DNA of 37,367 bases from a virus: IMG/VR virus record IMGVR_UViG_3300046809_000349, positions 1-37,367 of that record; one strand, 5' to 3'. Numbering within the stretch: position 1 is the first letter of the stretch; each line of letters opens with the position of its first letter. The notes under the pieces were generated by a model. It had not been told where the DNA came from. It did not search any database and worked only from the letters and a program-made list of their open reading frames with translations. Shown in pieces: positions 23,013 through 30,009 of this stretch. Both the position numbers and the translations under genes were made by a program.

Positions 23013-23041
23013 AAAAAGTGAGGGGGGCTGATCCCCCTCAC
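23013..23041 (-). terminator. Intrinsic terminator of the AT-hook gene
   Basis: GTGAGGGGG-GCTGAT-CCCCCTCAC forms a 9-bp stem (23018-23041); on the minus strand it is followed by TTTTT (23017-23013). It lies 10 bases after the stop of the 23051-23503 gene and just before the Shine-Dalgarno of the PT-repeat gene. Confidence 0.85.
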
Positions 23042-23050
23042 CCAAGATAC

Positions 23051-23503
23051 CTACTCGTTGTTGTTGTTATCGTCGGTCTGATTACGACGCGGACGACCAC
23101 GACGACGAGTAACAGGAATGCCTTGGACCACATCCCGACGTTGCTTTCTCGACTGCTCATAACGACTTAGCGTTACGTGCAGCGACTTTACGATCGGGTC
23201 GATCTTGTTGCTACTCGCAGGAATTTCAATGCCAACATCCTGCGCAAATTGCTGGATGATCATCGCTGCCTTGGCGTCGTCATAAACGATCGCACCTTCG
23301 ATCGCTTCGCTTGGCCAAATAGCAAACAGATACTTACGATAATCACGACCAGTCTCTGAATCATCGACAACTAGCCGACGATGAATCTCTTCAACAATAT
23401 CATTGAGACTCCTCGGCAAATTGCGATTGACTCGTGCTGCATCCCAATCAGCAATAGTCGCTGGAAGGGGTGGAGCGGGTGGTTTGAAGTTACCATCAGG
23501 CAT
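23051..23503 (-). CDS. Protein with C-terminal AT-hook-like motif, 150 aa
   Basis: The protein has a Pro-rich N-terminus (PDGNFKPPAPPLPAT), a helical middle (SLNDIVEEIHRRLVVDDSE; AAMIIQQFAQDVGIEI) and a basic C-terminus RRRGRPRRNQ, whose RGRP core is the AT-hook minor-groove-binding motif, followed by an acidic/Asn tail. GGAGG lies about 9 bases before the ATG at 23503. A TTGCAA-type leftward promoter (23594-23622) and a terminator (23013-23041) make it a single-gene unit. It lies next to the AT-rich, repeat-rich candidate origin region, so it may bind there; that is inference. Confidence 0.65.
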   Translation of the reverse strand: MPDGNFKPPAPPLPATIADWDAARVNRNLPRSLNDIVEEIHRRLVVDDSETGRDYRKYLFAIWPSEAIEGAIVYDDAKAAMIIQQFAQDVGIEIPASSNKIDPIVKSLHVTLSRYEQSRKQRRDVVQGIPVTRRRGRPRRNQTDDNNNNE

Positions 23504-23569
23504 TTAATAGGGCCTCCTGGCCCGCGTGCGTTTATTGATGGGTTGCCGGAACGCATCAAAACCGGCCTG

Positions 23570-23586
23570 GGAGGTACTACACCTCC
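23570..23586 (-). promoter_or_regulatory. 5'-terminal leader hairpin
   Basis: On the minus strand GGAGGT-GTAGT-ACCTCC forms a 6-bp stem starting at about the predicted transcription start (about 23587). The CCTCC arm can also pair with the GGAGG ribosome binding site further down the 80-base leader, so the leader has two alternative structures. Confidence 0.4.
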
Positions 23587-23593
23587 AAAGATA

Positions 23594-23622
23594 TATATAA
23601 CTGATCTTGCGACGAAAAGCAA
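23594..23622 (-). promoter_or_regulatory. TTGCAA-type phage promoter, leftward
   Basis: On the minus strand TTGCTT (23622-23617), 17 bases containing TCGCAA, then TATATA (23599-23594). It keeps the second GCAA element and TATATA of the motif, with two mismatches in the first box. It drives the AT-hook-like gene. Confidence 0.55.
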
Positions 23623-23670
23623 TACCTGATTTGAGCCAGCACCAAAAATTTCTTGACTCTTACATCGTCT

Positions 23671-23700
23671 TGCGCGCGTACGCGTATATATGCGCGCATG
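23671..23700. repeat. 30-bp perfectly alternating pyrimidine-purine tract
   Basis: Thirty consecutive bases alternate strictly pyrimidine/purine, mostly GC with a TATATA centre, and include the 10-bp palindromes CGCGTACGCG (23675-23684) and ATGCGCGCAT (23690-23699). Such tracts favour Z-DNA or cruciforms under negative supercoiling. More GCGCGC segments follow up to 23732. Confidence 0.85.
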
Positions 23701-23788
23701 ACGCACGCCTGCGCACGCACGGTCGCGCGCATCATTAACCTAAAGGTTAATTTAGTTATTTATCACTTTATGAATTAGTGAAAAGGCT

Positions 23789-23831
23789 AATTGAGTCTTG
23801 ACTTAGAAAGGCCTGAAATCAAGACTCAATT
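23789..23831 (-). terminator. Long hairpin after the 56-aa gene
   Basis: AATTGAGTCTTGA and TCAAGACTCAATT form a perfect 13-bp stem around a 17-base loop. It lies 5 bases past the stop of the leftward 56-codon gene and is followed on the minus strand by AGCCTTTTC, a short T-run. It is probably a terminator, though the loop is long. Confidence 0.5.
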
Positions 23832-23836
23832 CAAGG

Positions 23837-24007
23837 CTAGATTAGGGTGATCCTTTGAAGCAGAATTCCCAGATGATGAACTGTATCTGTATAACTCTTG
23901 TTTCCCTGAACCTTCATCAGGTCTTGGCATATCGCATCAGCCACTTCAGGTGTAACATGCCTTAAGATGACCTTTGCAATCTCTTGTAATGTTTTTGCTG
24001 ATACCAC
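23837..24007 (-). CDS. Small helical protein, 56 aa, GTG start
   Basis: A GTG at 24007 opens a 56-residue frame ending at TAG 23837-23839, with GGA about 8 bases before the start. The protein begins MVSAKTLQEIAKVILRHVTP and continues as regular amphipathic helices ending in HLGILLQRITLI. The regular helix periodicity and the hairpin just after the stop support a real gene, despite its small size. No family is recognised. It lies beside the candidate origin, so a small regulator is plausible. Confidence 0.55.
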   Translation of the reverse strand: MVSAKTLQEIAKVILRHVTPEVADAICQDLMKVQGNKSYTDTVHHLGILLQRITLI

Positions 24008-24327
24008 GATGCTGTCCTTTCCAAAGATAGTACAACAAGTCGCTGCTGGTTCGCCATTCCTACCCAGATAGTTGGCAGAGCGATTGCCCTGTTATTGAAC
24101 CCCGTTGTGCACACGGTCGCAGCAACCTGCTGCATTATGAGCCTAGCATATTTTGCAATTCATTGCAAGCAGAAAATGCGTTGATTGAAGCGTTTTTGCA
24201 TAGCTGTTATGCAATAATCTGCAATTGCAGTACACGCAAAATTTTTATCTTGCAATCGAATTTGAACTCCGCTACATTAAGCGCGTGCAACAGACAATTT
24301 GTCGTCCGCACAGAAGAAAGGGTAAAA
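24008..24327. promoter_or_regulatory. Control region with clustered TTGCA sites
   Basis: No gene is seen in this 320-base stretch. From 24153 it contains a dense set of TTGCA/TGCAA elements: TTGCAAT-TC-ATTGCAA (24153-24168), TTGCATA-GCTGT-TATGCAA (24196-24214), the palindrome CTGCAATTGCAG (24219-24230) and TTGCAA at 24250. The last one, with 17 bases to TACATT (24273-24278), makes a candidate promoter for the gene starting at 24328. The cluster looks like operators for a regulator or iterons. Confidence 0.55.
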
Positions 24328-25317
24328 ATGCCAGAACCTAATACCACTTGGAGTCCAGCTGTCACCATCGACCTTGATACTTGTAGTGCACTAGCTTTTC
24401 AGGAGTTGGTCACTAGGTTCGATGAATGGTCAGCTACACAACTTCCTCCCACCGAACTTCCTGTTACCACTGGTTGGTGCACAATCACACCAGAAATCGC
24501 CGAGAAGCTCCTTCGGCGTAACAAGGTAAATCGGAAGCTTTCACTTTCAGCTATCCGTAAGTATGCCGCTTGCATGATTGCGGACATGTGGATCAAGACT
24601 GGTCAGGCAATTTTGATCACAACTGATGGCCAAGTGTGGGATGCACAGCATCGGCTATGGGCTTGCTACATGTCAGGTGTCACATTCGAAACTTACGTGG
24701 TGTGTGATATACCAGTGCATGACTCTCTGTTTGCGTTCATTGACGATTCTAAGCCGAGGAACGCGGCAGATGCCTTGTACACAGCTGGTGCAAACGGCAT
24801 GGCGGCTTCGGTCGCGGGTGCGATTAAGCTGGCTTGGCGATACGACCATAATGCACTGGTCGTTACCAACAAGCAACCTGTCATTCGGCCCTTCACTAAT
24901 ATTGAAGTGCTGAATTATAGTCGCCAGCATCCTGAGGTGGGAGCCGCTGCACATCACGTTTCGGCCAACTACCCTACGGCAGTCAAAGTCATCGGTAACA
25001 AACCGGCGGCGATCTTTAGTGCTTCGAAGATCTTGACGCTTTACGGGAACGATGTGCTTGAGGATTTCTTCCGTCCTCTGGGTTCCGGAGCAAATCTTGA
25101 CGAACATGATCCCATCCTGCACCTGCGTAACAAGTTGTTGTCTACTCAGGAGAACGACATGGATCTTAAGTATGGTCCACGTCTCGCTCTGCTGATCAAG
25201 GCATTCAATCTGTTTAAACAGGATAAGGGAATTGGTCGCAATGGTCTCTTTCTGCGCACCGATGAGCGTTTCCCGCGCTTTATCGAACCTGCAGAACTGG
25301 CCGAAGCAGCACAATAA
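24328..25317 (+). CDS. ParB-like (DGQHRL-type) protein, 329 aa
   Basis: The protein follows the pattern of phage/bacterial proteins with a ParB/sulfiredoxin-like N-terminal domain: ITPEIAEKLLRRNKVNRKLS (53-72), AACMIADMWIKTGQAI, and VWDAQHRLWAC (103-113), where DAQHRL replaces the common DGQHRL motif, followed by FAFIDDSKPRNAADAL. The C-terminal half is helical and not assigned. The ATG at 24328 is chosen because AAAGGG lies just upstream and a promoter candidate ends at 24278; the earlier open frame covers the operator region. Its own product could act on the TTGCA sites upstream, but DNA binding is not shown. Confidence 0.65.
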   Translation: MPEPNTTWSPAVTIDLDTCSALAFQELVTRFDEWSATQLPPTELPVTTGWCTITPEIAEKLLRRNKVNRKLSLSAIRKYAACMIADMWIKTGQAILITTDGQVWDAQHRLWACYMSGVTFETYVVCDIPVHDSLFAFIDDSKPRNAADALYTAGANGMAASVAGAIKLAWRYDHNALVVTNKQPVIRPFTNIEVLNYSRQHPEVGAAAHHVSANYPTAVKVIGNKPAAIFSASKILTLYGNDVLEDFFRPLGSGANLDEHDPILHLRNKLLSTQENDMDLKYGPRLALLIKAFNLFKQDKGIGRNGLFLRTDERFPRFIEPAELAEAAQ

Positions 25318-25333
25318 GAAACTGATCAAAGGG

Positions 25334-25370
25334 GGCGGGCGGCAACAGCCGTCCGCCTTCCTCTTTTATG
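25334..25370 (+). terminator. Intrinsic terminator
   Basis: GGCGGGCGGC-AACA-GCCGTCCGCC forms a 10-bp stem with one G-T wobble, followed by TTCCTCTTTT. It lies 16 bases after the rightward stop at 25317 and just before the next gene. Confidence 0.75.
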
Positions 25371-25380
25371 AGATAGAACA

Positions 25381-26265
25381 ATGACAAGTATAAACATCGA
25401 TGAAATCATAATACCTGAAATAGACGAGAACGAAATGCGAGACGGTTACAAGATCAGTGAACGAGCCGGTTGGTTCAAGAAGATTGTGAGACCGCATGGT
25501 GGGGACCACCGTCAAGAGCAACTGCAGTATACTGGAGTTGCTTTTCTAAGTCCAGATGATGCAGCAAAACGAGTTGGTCTTAGTAATAGAAGCACAGCAT
25601 ATGAAGCAGTGACTGTCGTTGAGAAAGGTATTCCAGAAATAATAGAGCTTATGGATCGAAAAGAATTTGCAATTGGTTCAATTGTGTTCATCGCTCGAGA
25701 TCTACCTATTCCTGAACAACACCGTTTCATAGGAATGACCAAAACTCAACAAACAGCCAAAATAAAGGAATTAAGACAAAATCGACCCCAAAGATCTACC
25801 ACCCCACCATTAACCAGACAAACACCTGTTCGCCAAGCACCAGTTAGGCGAACACCTATTGTTATACCACCAATGACCCTAACACCATGGACACAACCGG
25901 GTGAAGTTGAACGTCCACCAATAGACGCACCAATTCAGGACCATCTAGCCTTTACCCAACAATATGGTAGAGTCCATCTACACCCCACCAGAATTACAAA
26001 CTTACTTCGAGATAAGGTACTAATTGATGACCGACTACTGAGTATCTCAAACTTTATGAATTCGCGACATTACAGTCCTGGAAAACTTGTAACTGCCATA
26101 CAAGAAGCACTTTTACATAATATACGTCGGGAGGCGGATAATGGTGAACAGATTGATTTTGGTCGATCTGCAACCGAATTAGTCAATCGGTTGAAACTAA
26201 TGATTCCATACCTCGAATCGTATATAACTGCATTACGAGAAGCTGGACTAATAGAGGAAGAATGA
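25381..26265 (+). CDS. ParB-family-like helix-turn-helix protein, 294 aa
   Basis: Residues 55-115 (AFLSPDDAAKRVGLSNRSTAYEA, EKGIPEIIELMDRKEFAIGS, DLPIPEQHRFI) follow the pattern of the HTH and following helices of ParB-like proteins, with a short helix pair then an 'EKGIPEI' type turn. A Pro/Arg/Thr linker (PVRQAPVRRTP) lies around 145-160 and a separate helical C-terminal domain at 190-294. No catalytic motif is seen. The ATG at 25381 has only a weak site. It is the second of three adjacent ParB/HTH-like genes. Confidence 0.55.
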   Translation: MTSINIDEIIIPEIDENEMRDGYKISERAGWFKKIVRPHGGDHRQEQLQYTGVAFLSPDDAAKRVGLSNRSTAYEAVTVVEKGIPEIIELMDRKEFAIGSIVFIARDLPIPEQHRFIGMTKTQQTAKIKELRQNRPQRSTTPPLTRQTPVRQAPVRRTPIVIPPMTLTPWTQPGEVERPPIDAPIQDHLAFTQQYGRVHLHPTRITNLLRDKVLIDDRLLSISNFMNSRHYSPGKLVTAIQEALLHNIRREADNGEQIDFGRSATELVNRLKLMIPYLESYITALREAGLIEEE

Positions 26266-26270
26266 ATGAA

Positions 26271-26322
26271 TTGCAAGCCGTCGCAAAAATAGCTTGCAAT
26301 GTGTTGCGCGAGCATATATATA
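26271..26322 (+). promoter_or_regulatory. Double TTGCAA-type promoter motif
   Basis: Two tandem copies: TTGCAA at 26271 with GCAAAA 10 bases on, then TTGCAA (26294-26299) with TTGCG 10 bases on and TATATA at 26317-26322 (17-base gap). Only the second copy has a -10 box; the first may be an additional binding site. It drives the gene at 26356. Confidence 0.6.
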
Positions 26323-26355
26323 CTAACTGCTGACGTACATTGAAAGGAAAGGATT

Positions 26356-27375
26356 ATGACAAAACACGCAGGAACTGAAGCCCTATTTAAGCAGGGTAAC
26401 TACAAGTTTCGCTATGTGGAGAAACTGCTATTCAGCGATATTGATCTCAAGGCGAGTGAGGAAAATCCAGCTCGTCTAAGGCGAAAAATTGATGATTTGC
26501 TCGTCAACGAGTATGGCCTAGCCATGCTTGAGGGCGCTCCATTTCCGGCGATTGTTGTCTTTGCAGTCGATCAAGCCAAATACCTTGTCGGTACAGGAAT
26601 GCACCGGATTAAGGCGACCAAGGACTGCAAACTCGACTGGCATGATGCTTATATCGTGACTGAGCCTGATCAGTATCGTCAGGAGCTGTTGCTGCGCTTG
26701 CTTAACGGTATCGAAGGCAAGCGTGATACCAGGCAAGATGTCACGCATCATATCTTCTCGATGCACGAAAAGTTTCCCAATACTACCATTCCTGAGCTGG
26801 CGAAGATGTTCCACATTCCCGCCGCCACAGCATTGAGTGCTTGGAATGAGTATCAGGGGATTAAGCGTGCATCGAAGCTGGGGTTCGACTTCGATAATGG
26901 CAATCAACCCCAGAACACAATCATTGCTCTCAATAAAATCGGCTCAGATATCGTCTATCAGAAGGCGGCCGAACTGCCCCATTACTACTCCGTCACGGGC
27001 AGAACGGTTGAGAATATGGTTCGTGATGTCAATGCCGTAAAGACCAAGGGACAGGATGCTGAGATGGCCGTGGTTAAGAAGTATCACGATCAGGCCGAGG
27101 AAGAGCAGCGTCGCATCAAGTCCCGGGTTGGTAAGACCTCCTCCACTATGGGAACAAAGTTTATTGGTGGTTGCCGTGGATTGAGCAGGCAGGCCAGCAA
27201 GGGAGTTGAGCATCTGCATCTATCCGCATTGGTAAATCCCCGTGATTCCCTTAATGCGATTCTGGATTTGAAGGATCATCTCAACAAGGTGCAAGCCGAA
27301 CTCGAGAGGATCATTCGGATGCAGGGTGGTTCCGCATCCTCAGGGTTAGCACAGGCTGCCTCGCCGATATGCTAA
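26356..27375 (+). CDS. ParB-like protein, 339 aa
   Basis: The segment EGAPFPAIVVFAVDQAKYLVGTGMHRIKATKDC (residues 57-90) matches the ParB-type region where a substrate/ligand pocket ends in G-x-HRI-A. A helix-turn-helix-like region follows around residues 130-165 (PNTTIPELAKMFHIPAATALSAWNEY). The rest is helical, ending in a coiled coil (DSLNAILDLKDHLNKVQAEL). AAGGAAAGGA lies just before the ATG. With the two genes before it, it may form a regulatory or partition system, but no ParA-like ATPase is present in the window. It overlaps the next gene by seven bases. Confidence 0.6.
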   Translation: MTKHAGTEALFKQGNYKFRYVEKLLFSDIDLKASEENPARLRRKIDDLLVNEYGLAMLEGAPFPAIVVFAVDQAKYLVGTGMHRIKATKDCKLDWHDAYIVTEPDQYRQELLLRLLNGIEGKRDTRQDVTHHIFSMHEKFPNTTIPELAKMFHIPAATALSAWNEYQGIKRASKLGFDFDNGNQPQNTIIALNKIGSDIVYQKAAELPHYYSVTGRTVENMVRDVNAVKTKGQDAEMAVVKKYHDQAEEEQRRIKSRVGKTSSTMGTKFIGGCRGLSRQASKGVEHLHLSALVNPRDSLNAILDLKDHLNKVQAELERIIRMQGGSASSGLAQAASPIC

Positions 27376-28625
27376 CCTGGCGACAACAAACCGTCGCTAA
27401 TCTAGCGGCGAACCCAGAGTCTTGGGTTCGGTTAGGAGGGCTCTTTGCTGGGGTGGAAGAATCAATTCCACCCCATCTAGCCCTCCGCCGATCCTCCCGG
27501 ATTAATGGCAGAGGAGATTCACCGATTGATGTAGGTTTGCATACTGCCCGATGGCGGTTATTTATATCATATGTCCGCCCACTCATTGAGCGTCAAGATG
27601 ATCAGGGAAAAAACAGTCGGGGAAATATTCCCCGTCTGCAACGTTCTGATTTTATTCGGCTTAAGCCTGATACGACTGCTTGTGTAGATTGTGGGAATAA
27701 ACGTTATCTATCCCATTGGCCATCTTCCAATCAAAAACCTGCTTATACATGTCCTACCTGTAATAACGAAGTCTCTGTAACTAATCCGCAATCCAATGGT
27801 AATGGGGTTAATTTGGATAAGGTTGCAGCACTTATTAACGGATGTCGGGAAGCAGAAGCGGCGACATATGCTGCGCAGGTACCACCAATCCCACCAGAGA
27901 TAATTCAGGCTCCACCTGAGAAATCTACTCTACCTCGCGCGGGTGCGGCCAGGCGCAAACGTGCACCCAAGGTATACCCGGAAGCACCACCTAAGTTATT
28001 AACTCCTCCTGTGTTGCCTCCACCCGCACCGTTACCCAAAGTTAAGGAAGTGGTGGAAGTTACACCTTCATCCATCACCAAGTATCGTCGTCCTAGACTG
28101 AAGCCCAGTAGAGATCCGTTTGAGGACGCATGGTTTCACATACTAACCCACTTGGAACATGGACAGCGAGGTAATCAAAAACTTCACCGAGCCATGCGCT
28201 ATACCTTTGAAATGGGCTTGATTAATGAATATAAACAGATGTTTTGGAATAAGATACATGAAATTAAAATACTTGGTTATCCGAATGATGCTCTTCTAAC
28301 TATGGAAACGCTGAAAATCCGGGCAATAAACTGGGTGAATCTTGAAAATAATGTGGGGAAAAAGATCCTTCCAATGGATCTAAAGCGGAGAACACAATGG
28401 GTACCACGTCTGCTTGAAGCCTATTCGATTGCGTCACTAGCTGTTCTTGAGGTAGGTTTTGATGGAAAGTTAGGAGACATCACTGCTGTAATTGAAGAAC
28501 TACATAAAAGACACAATCCACCATTAAAGATAACAGTACAAAAACAAGCCAAAGAAGTAAGGCAAAGGTGGGGTTCCCCAATGAAAGGAGTGAAGCAAGT
28601 GATTAGTCGTTGGTTTATGAGATGA
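27369..28625 (+). CDS. Zinc-knuckle protein of unknown function, 418 aa
   Basis: The 418-residue protein overlaps the end of the previous gene as ATGCTAA. It contains a Cys-X2-Cys pair twice (TACVDCGNKRYL and YTCPTCNNEV, residues about 103-134), a typical treble-clef or zinc-ribbon layout, a long Pro-rich linker (PPVLPPPAPLPKV), and a helical C-terminal domain with Trp-rich segments. No catalytic motif is recognised. It may be a DNA-binding adaptor of the preceding ParB-like genes, which it follows without a promoter. Confidence 0.55.
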   Translation: MLTWRQQTVANLAANPESWVRLGGLFAGVEESIPPHLALRRSSRINGRGDSPIDVGLHTARWRLFISYVRPLIERQDDQGKNSRGNIPRLQRSDFIRLKPDTTACVDCGNKRYLSHWPSSNQKPAYTCPTCNNEVSVTNPQSNGNGVNLDKVAALINGCREAEAATYAAQVPPIPPEIIQAPPEKSTLPRAGAARRKRAPKVYPEAPPKLLTPPVLPPPAPLPKVKEVVEVTPSSITKYRRPRLKPSRDPFEDAWFHILTHLEHGQRGNQKLHRAMRYTFEMGLINEYKQMFWNKIHEIKILGYPNDALLTMETLKIRAINWVNLENNVGKKILPMDLKRRTQWVPRLLEAYSIASLAVLEVGFDGKLGDITAVIEELHKRHNPPLKITVQKQAKEVRQRWGSPMKGVKQVISRWFMR

Positions 28626-28636
28626 AAGGAACTGTT

Positions 28637-29905
28637 ATGGATTACGCCGAAATGATGTATCGTTGGGAGCATAGATTGTCCCGTCTCCCAAAACCACGCG
28701 CTGATTTTCAGAAGGGAAGTCATATCGACACTTTGCCGATTGAAGAGAATCGGCGCGGTACCACCGGTGTAATGATGCCGGCTGACTACCTTAGCTCTCG
28801 TGATCCCAGAGTAGATTTCTTTCGAGGAATCGCTCTCATTTTGATCTTTTATGATCATGTTCATGGATCACCGCTACTCCTTCGCTATTTCACTTTCTTC
28901 GATGCATCGGAGGTTTTCATTTGTATCTCAGGATACATTTCTTATTTGGTCTATGGAAGTATGTTGAATAACTATGGAATACGACCAACAGCTACTAAAA
29001 TTTACAAACGAGTTGGTAAGCTATACATAGCCAACTTTCTGATTTTCTTATTCTACTTTTTGTATGTAGTAATTTCTGGTGAGTCATCTCCTTATATCTC
29101 AATTGATACTGTCTTTCAGCAAGCTATCGATGCGCTAGTTTCTTTTAAGTTTAAGGTACCATTTCTAGGAGTTTTGCCAGTATATATGATGCTCCTAGCA
29201 ATTCTTCCGATTATTCTATATGCTCTTAGGAAGAATGTGTTGGTAACGTTACTAGTTTCCTTTTCAATTTACTTTTCGACTTTAATTATATTGTGGGATA
29301 TTCCATATTTTAACAGTGCTCATTGGGTAAATCCTTTGTCATGGCAATTCCTATTTGTCATAGGTGCATCAATTCGACATCTTCAAACTCATAGAAGAAG
29401 AATTCTAATTCCAGAGTTTATTCCGATTAAGAACAGAGAAATTTATATAGTTAATAAATGGAATTGGATAACTATTGGAGCTTGGACTATTGTTATAGGA
29501 TGCGCAATTTTTAGCATACCATCGGTAAATGAACTCATCTTTCCTGGTGGTTTGCCATGGAGACTATTTCAAAGTAAAGAATTTCTAGCACCAGTCCGAC
29601 TAGCTAATTTTCTAGCAGTGGTGATTGTTATTAATAGCTTTGTCAGTCGAGAGAGTGAATTCTTAAGATGGACTGTTTCCAAGCCAGTCATTCTTTTAGG
29701 TCAGAATTCTCTTGTTACATTTTGTACTGGAGTTTTGATGACATTAATTCTACAACCAATTTTCATTGTGGGAGATATGAACGACAAAGTTTCAATAGTG
29801 ATAGTTGGAGTAACTATGATGATGCTTTCTGCATTAACTCGACGTAGAATAAAGTCAACAACTTTGGTCAAAAGATTTCTTAAGTATAACTTAAGAGTAA
29901 CATAA
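28637..29905 (+). CDS. OpgC-like membrane acyltransferase
   Basis: The 422-residue protein starts a hydrophobic region at residue 55 with RDPRVDFFRGIALILIFYDHVHGS, the signature of the OpgC/acyltransferase-3-like families, then FDASEVFICISGYISYLVYGS. About ten transmembrane segments follow. OpgC modifies osmoregulated periplasmic glucans in proteobacteria; relatives acylate surface glycans. In a phage this could change the host surface to block superinfection. AGGA lies 7 bases before the ATG at 28637, so the earlier in-frame starts are rejected. Base composition is clearly more AT-rich than its neighbours, suggesting recent transfer. Confidence 0.75.
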   Translation: MDYAEMMYRWEHRLSRLPKPRADFQKGSHIDTLPIEENRRGTTGVMMPADYLSSRDPRVDFFRGIALILIFYDHVHGSPLLLRYFTFFDASEVFICISGYISYLVYGSMLNNYGIRPTATKIYKRVGKLYIANFLIFLFYFLYVVISGESSPYISIDTVFQQAIDALVSFKFKVPFLGVLPVYMMLLAILPIILYALRKNVLVTLLVSFSIYFSTLIILWDIPYFNSAHWVNPLSWQFLFVIGASIRHLQTHRRRILIPEFIPIKNREIYIVNKWNWITIGAWTIVIGCAIFSIPSVNELIFPGGLPWRLFQSKEFLAPVRLANFLAVVIVINSFVSRESEFLRWTVSKPVILLGQNSLVTFCTGVLMTLILQPIFIVGDMNDKVSIVIVGVTMMMLSALTRRRIKSTTLVKRFLKYNLRVT

Positions 29906-29977
29906 ATGGATCCAAAACAAACGTTGTATAGTGAATTAATACAACTCACAGCGACGATAGTTGGACCTTATGCGTGA
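29906..29977 (+). CDS. Possible 23-aa peptide or gene remnant
   Basis: Directly after the OpgC-like stop an ATG opens a 23-codon frame (MDPKQTLYSELIQLTATIVG then PYA) ending at TGA. AAGAG lies about 10 bases upstream. It may be a real micro-ORF or the remnant of a longer gene. The stretch to 30009 holds nothing else that I see, apart from a 5-bp hairpin GATGC/GCATC. Confidence 0.25.
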   Translation: MDPKQTLYSELIQLTATIVGPYA

Positions 29978-30009
29978 TGCACGACTTGCATCCCTGCCTC
30001 GAGAGGTGC

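Larger units (their letters stand above)
23504..23836. other. Non-coding region, candidate origin/control region
   Basis: No gene is seen here. From left to right it holds the leader and promoter of the AT-hook gene, the Z-DNA-prone tract, a 6-bp palindrome TTAACC-TAAA-GGTTAA (23735-23750), an AT-rich stretch (23735-23790) and the 13-bp-stem hairpin (23789-23831). GC-alternating sequence next to an AT-rich stretch and inverted repeats, at the boundary of divergent transcription, is the layout expected of a replication origin, but no iteron family or DnaA box was confirmed. Confidence 0.35.

Noticed and set aside
24153-24255. DnaA boxes
   Set aside because: The sites are TTGCAA/TTGCA, not the TTATNCACA consensus; no complete DnaA box was seen.
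24673-25329. Leftward ORF of 218 codons
   Set aside because: Antisense shadow of the ParB-like gene; no start site, no promoter, and no protein pattern.
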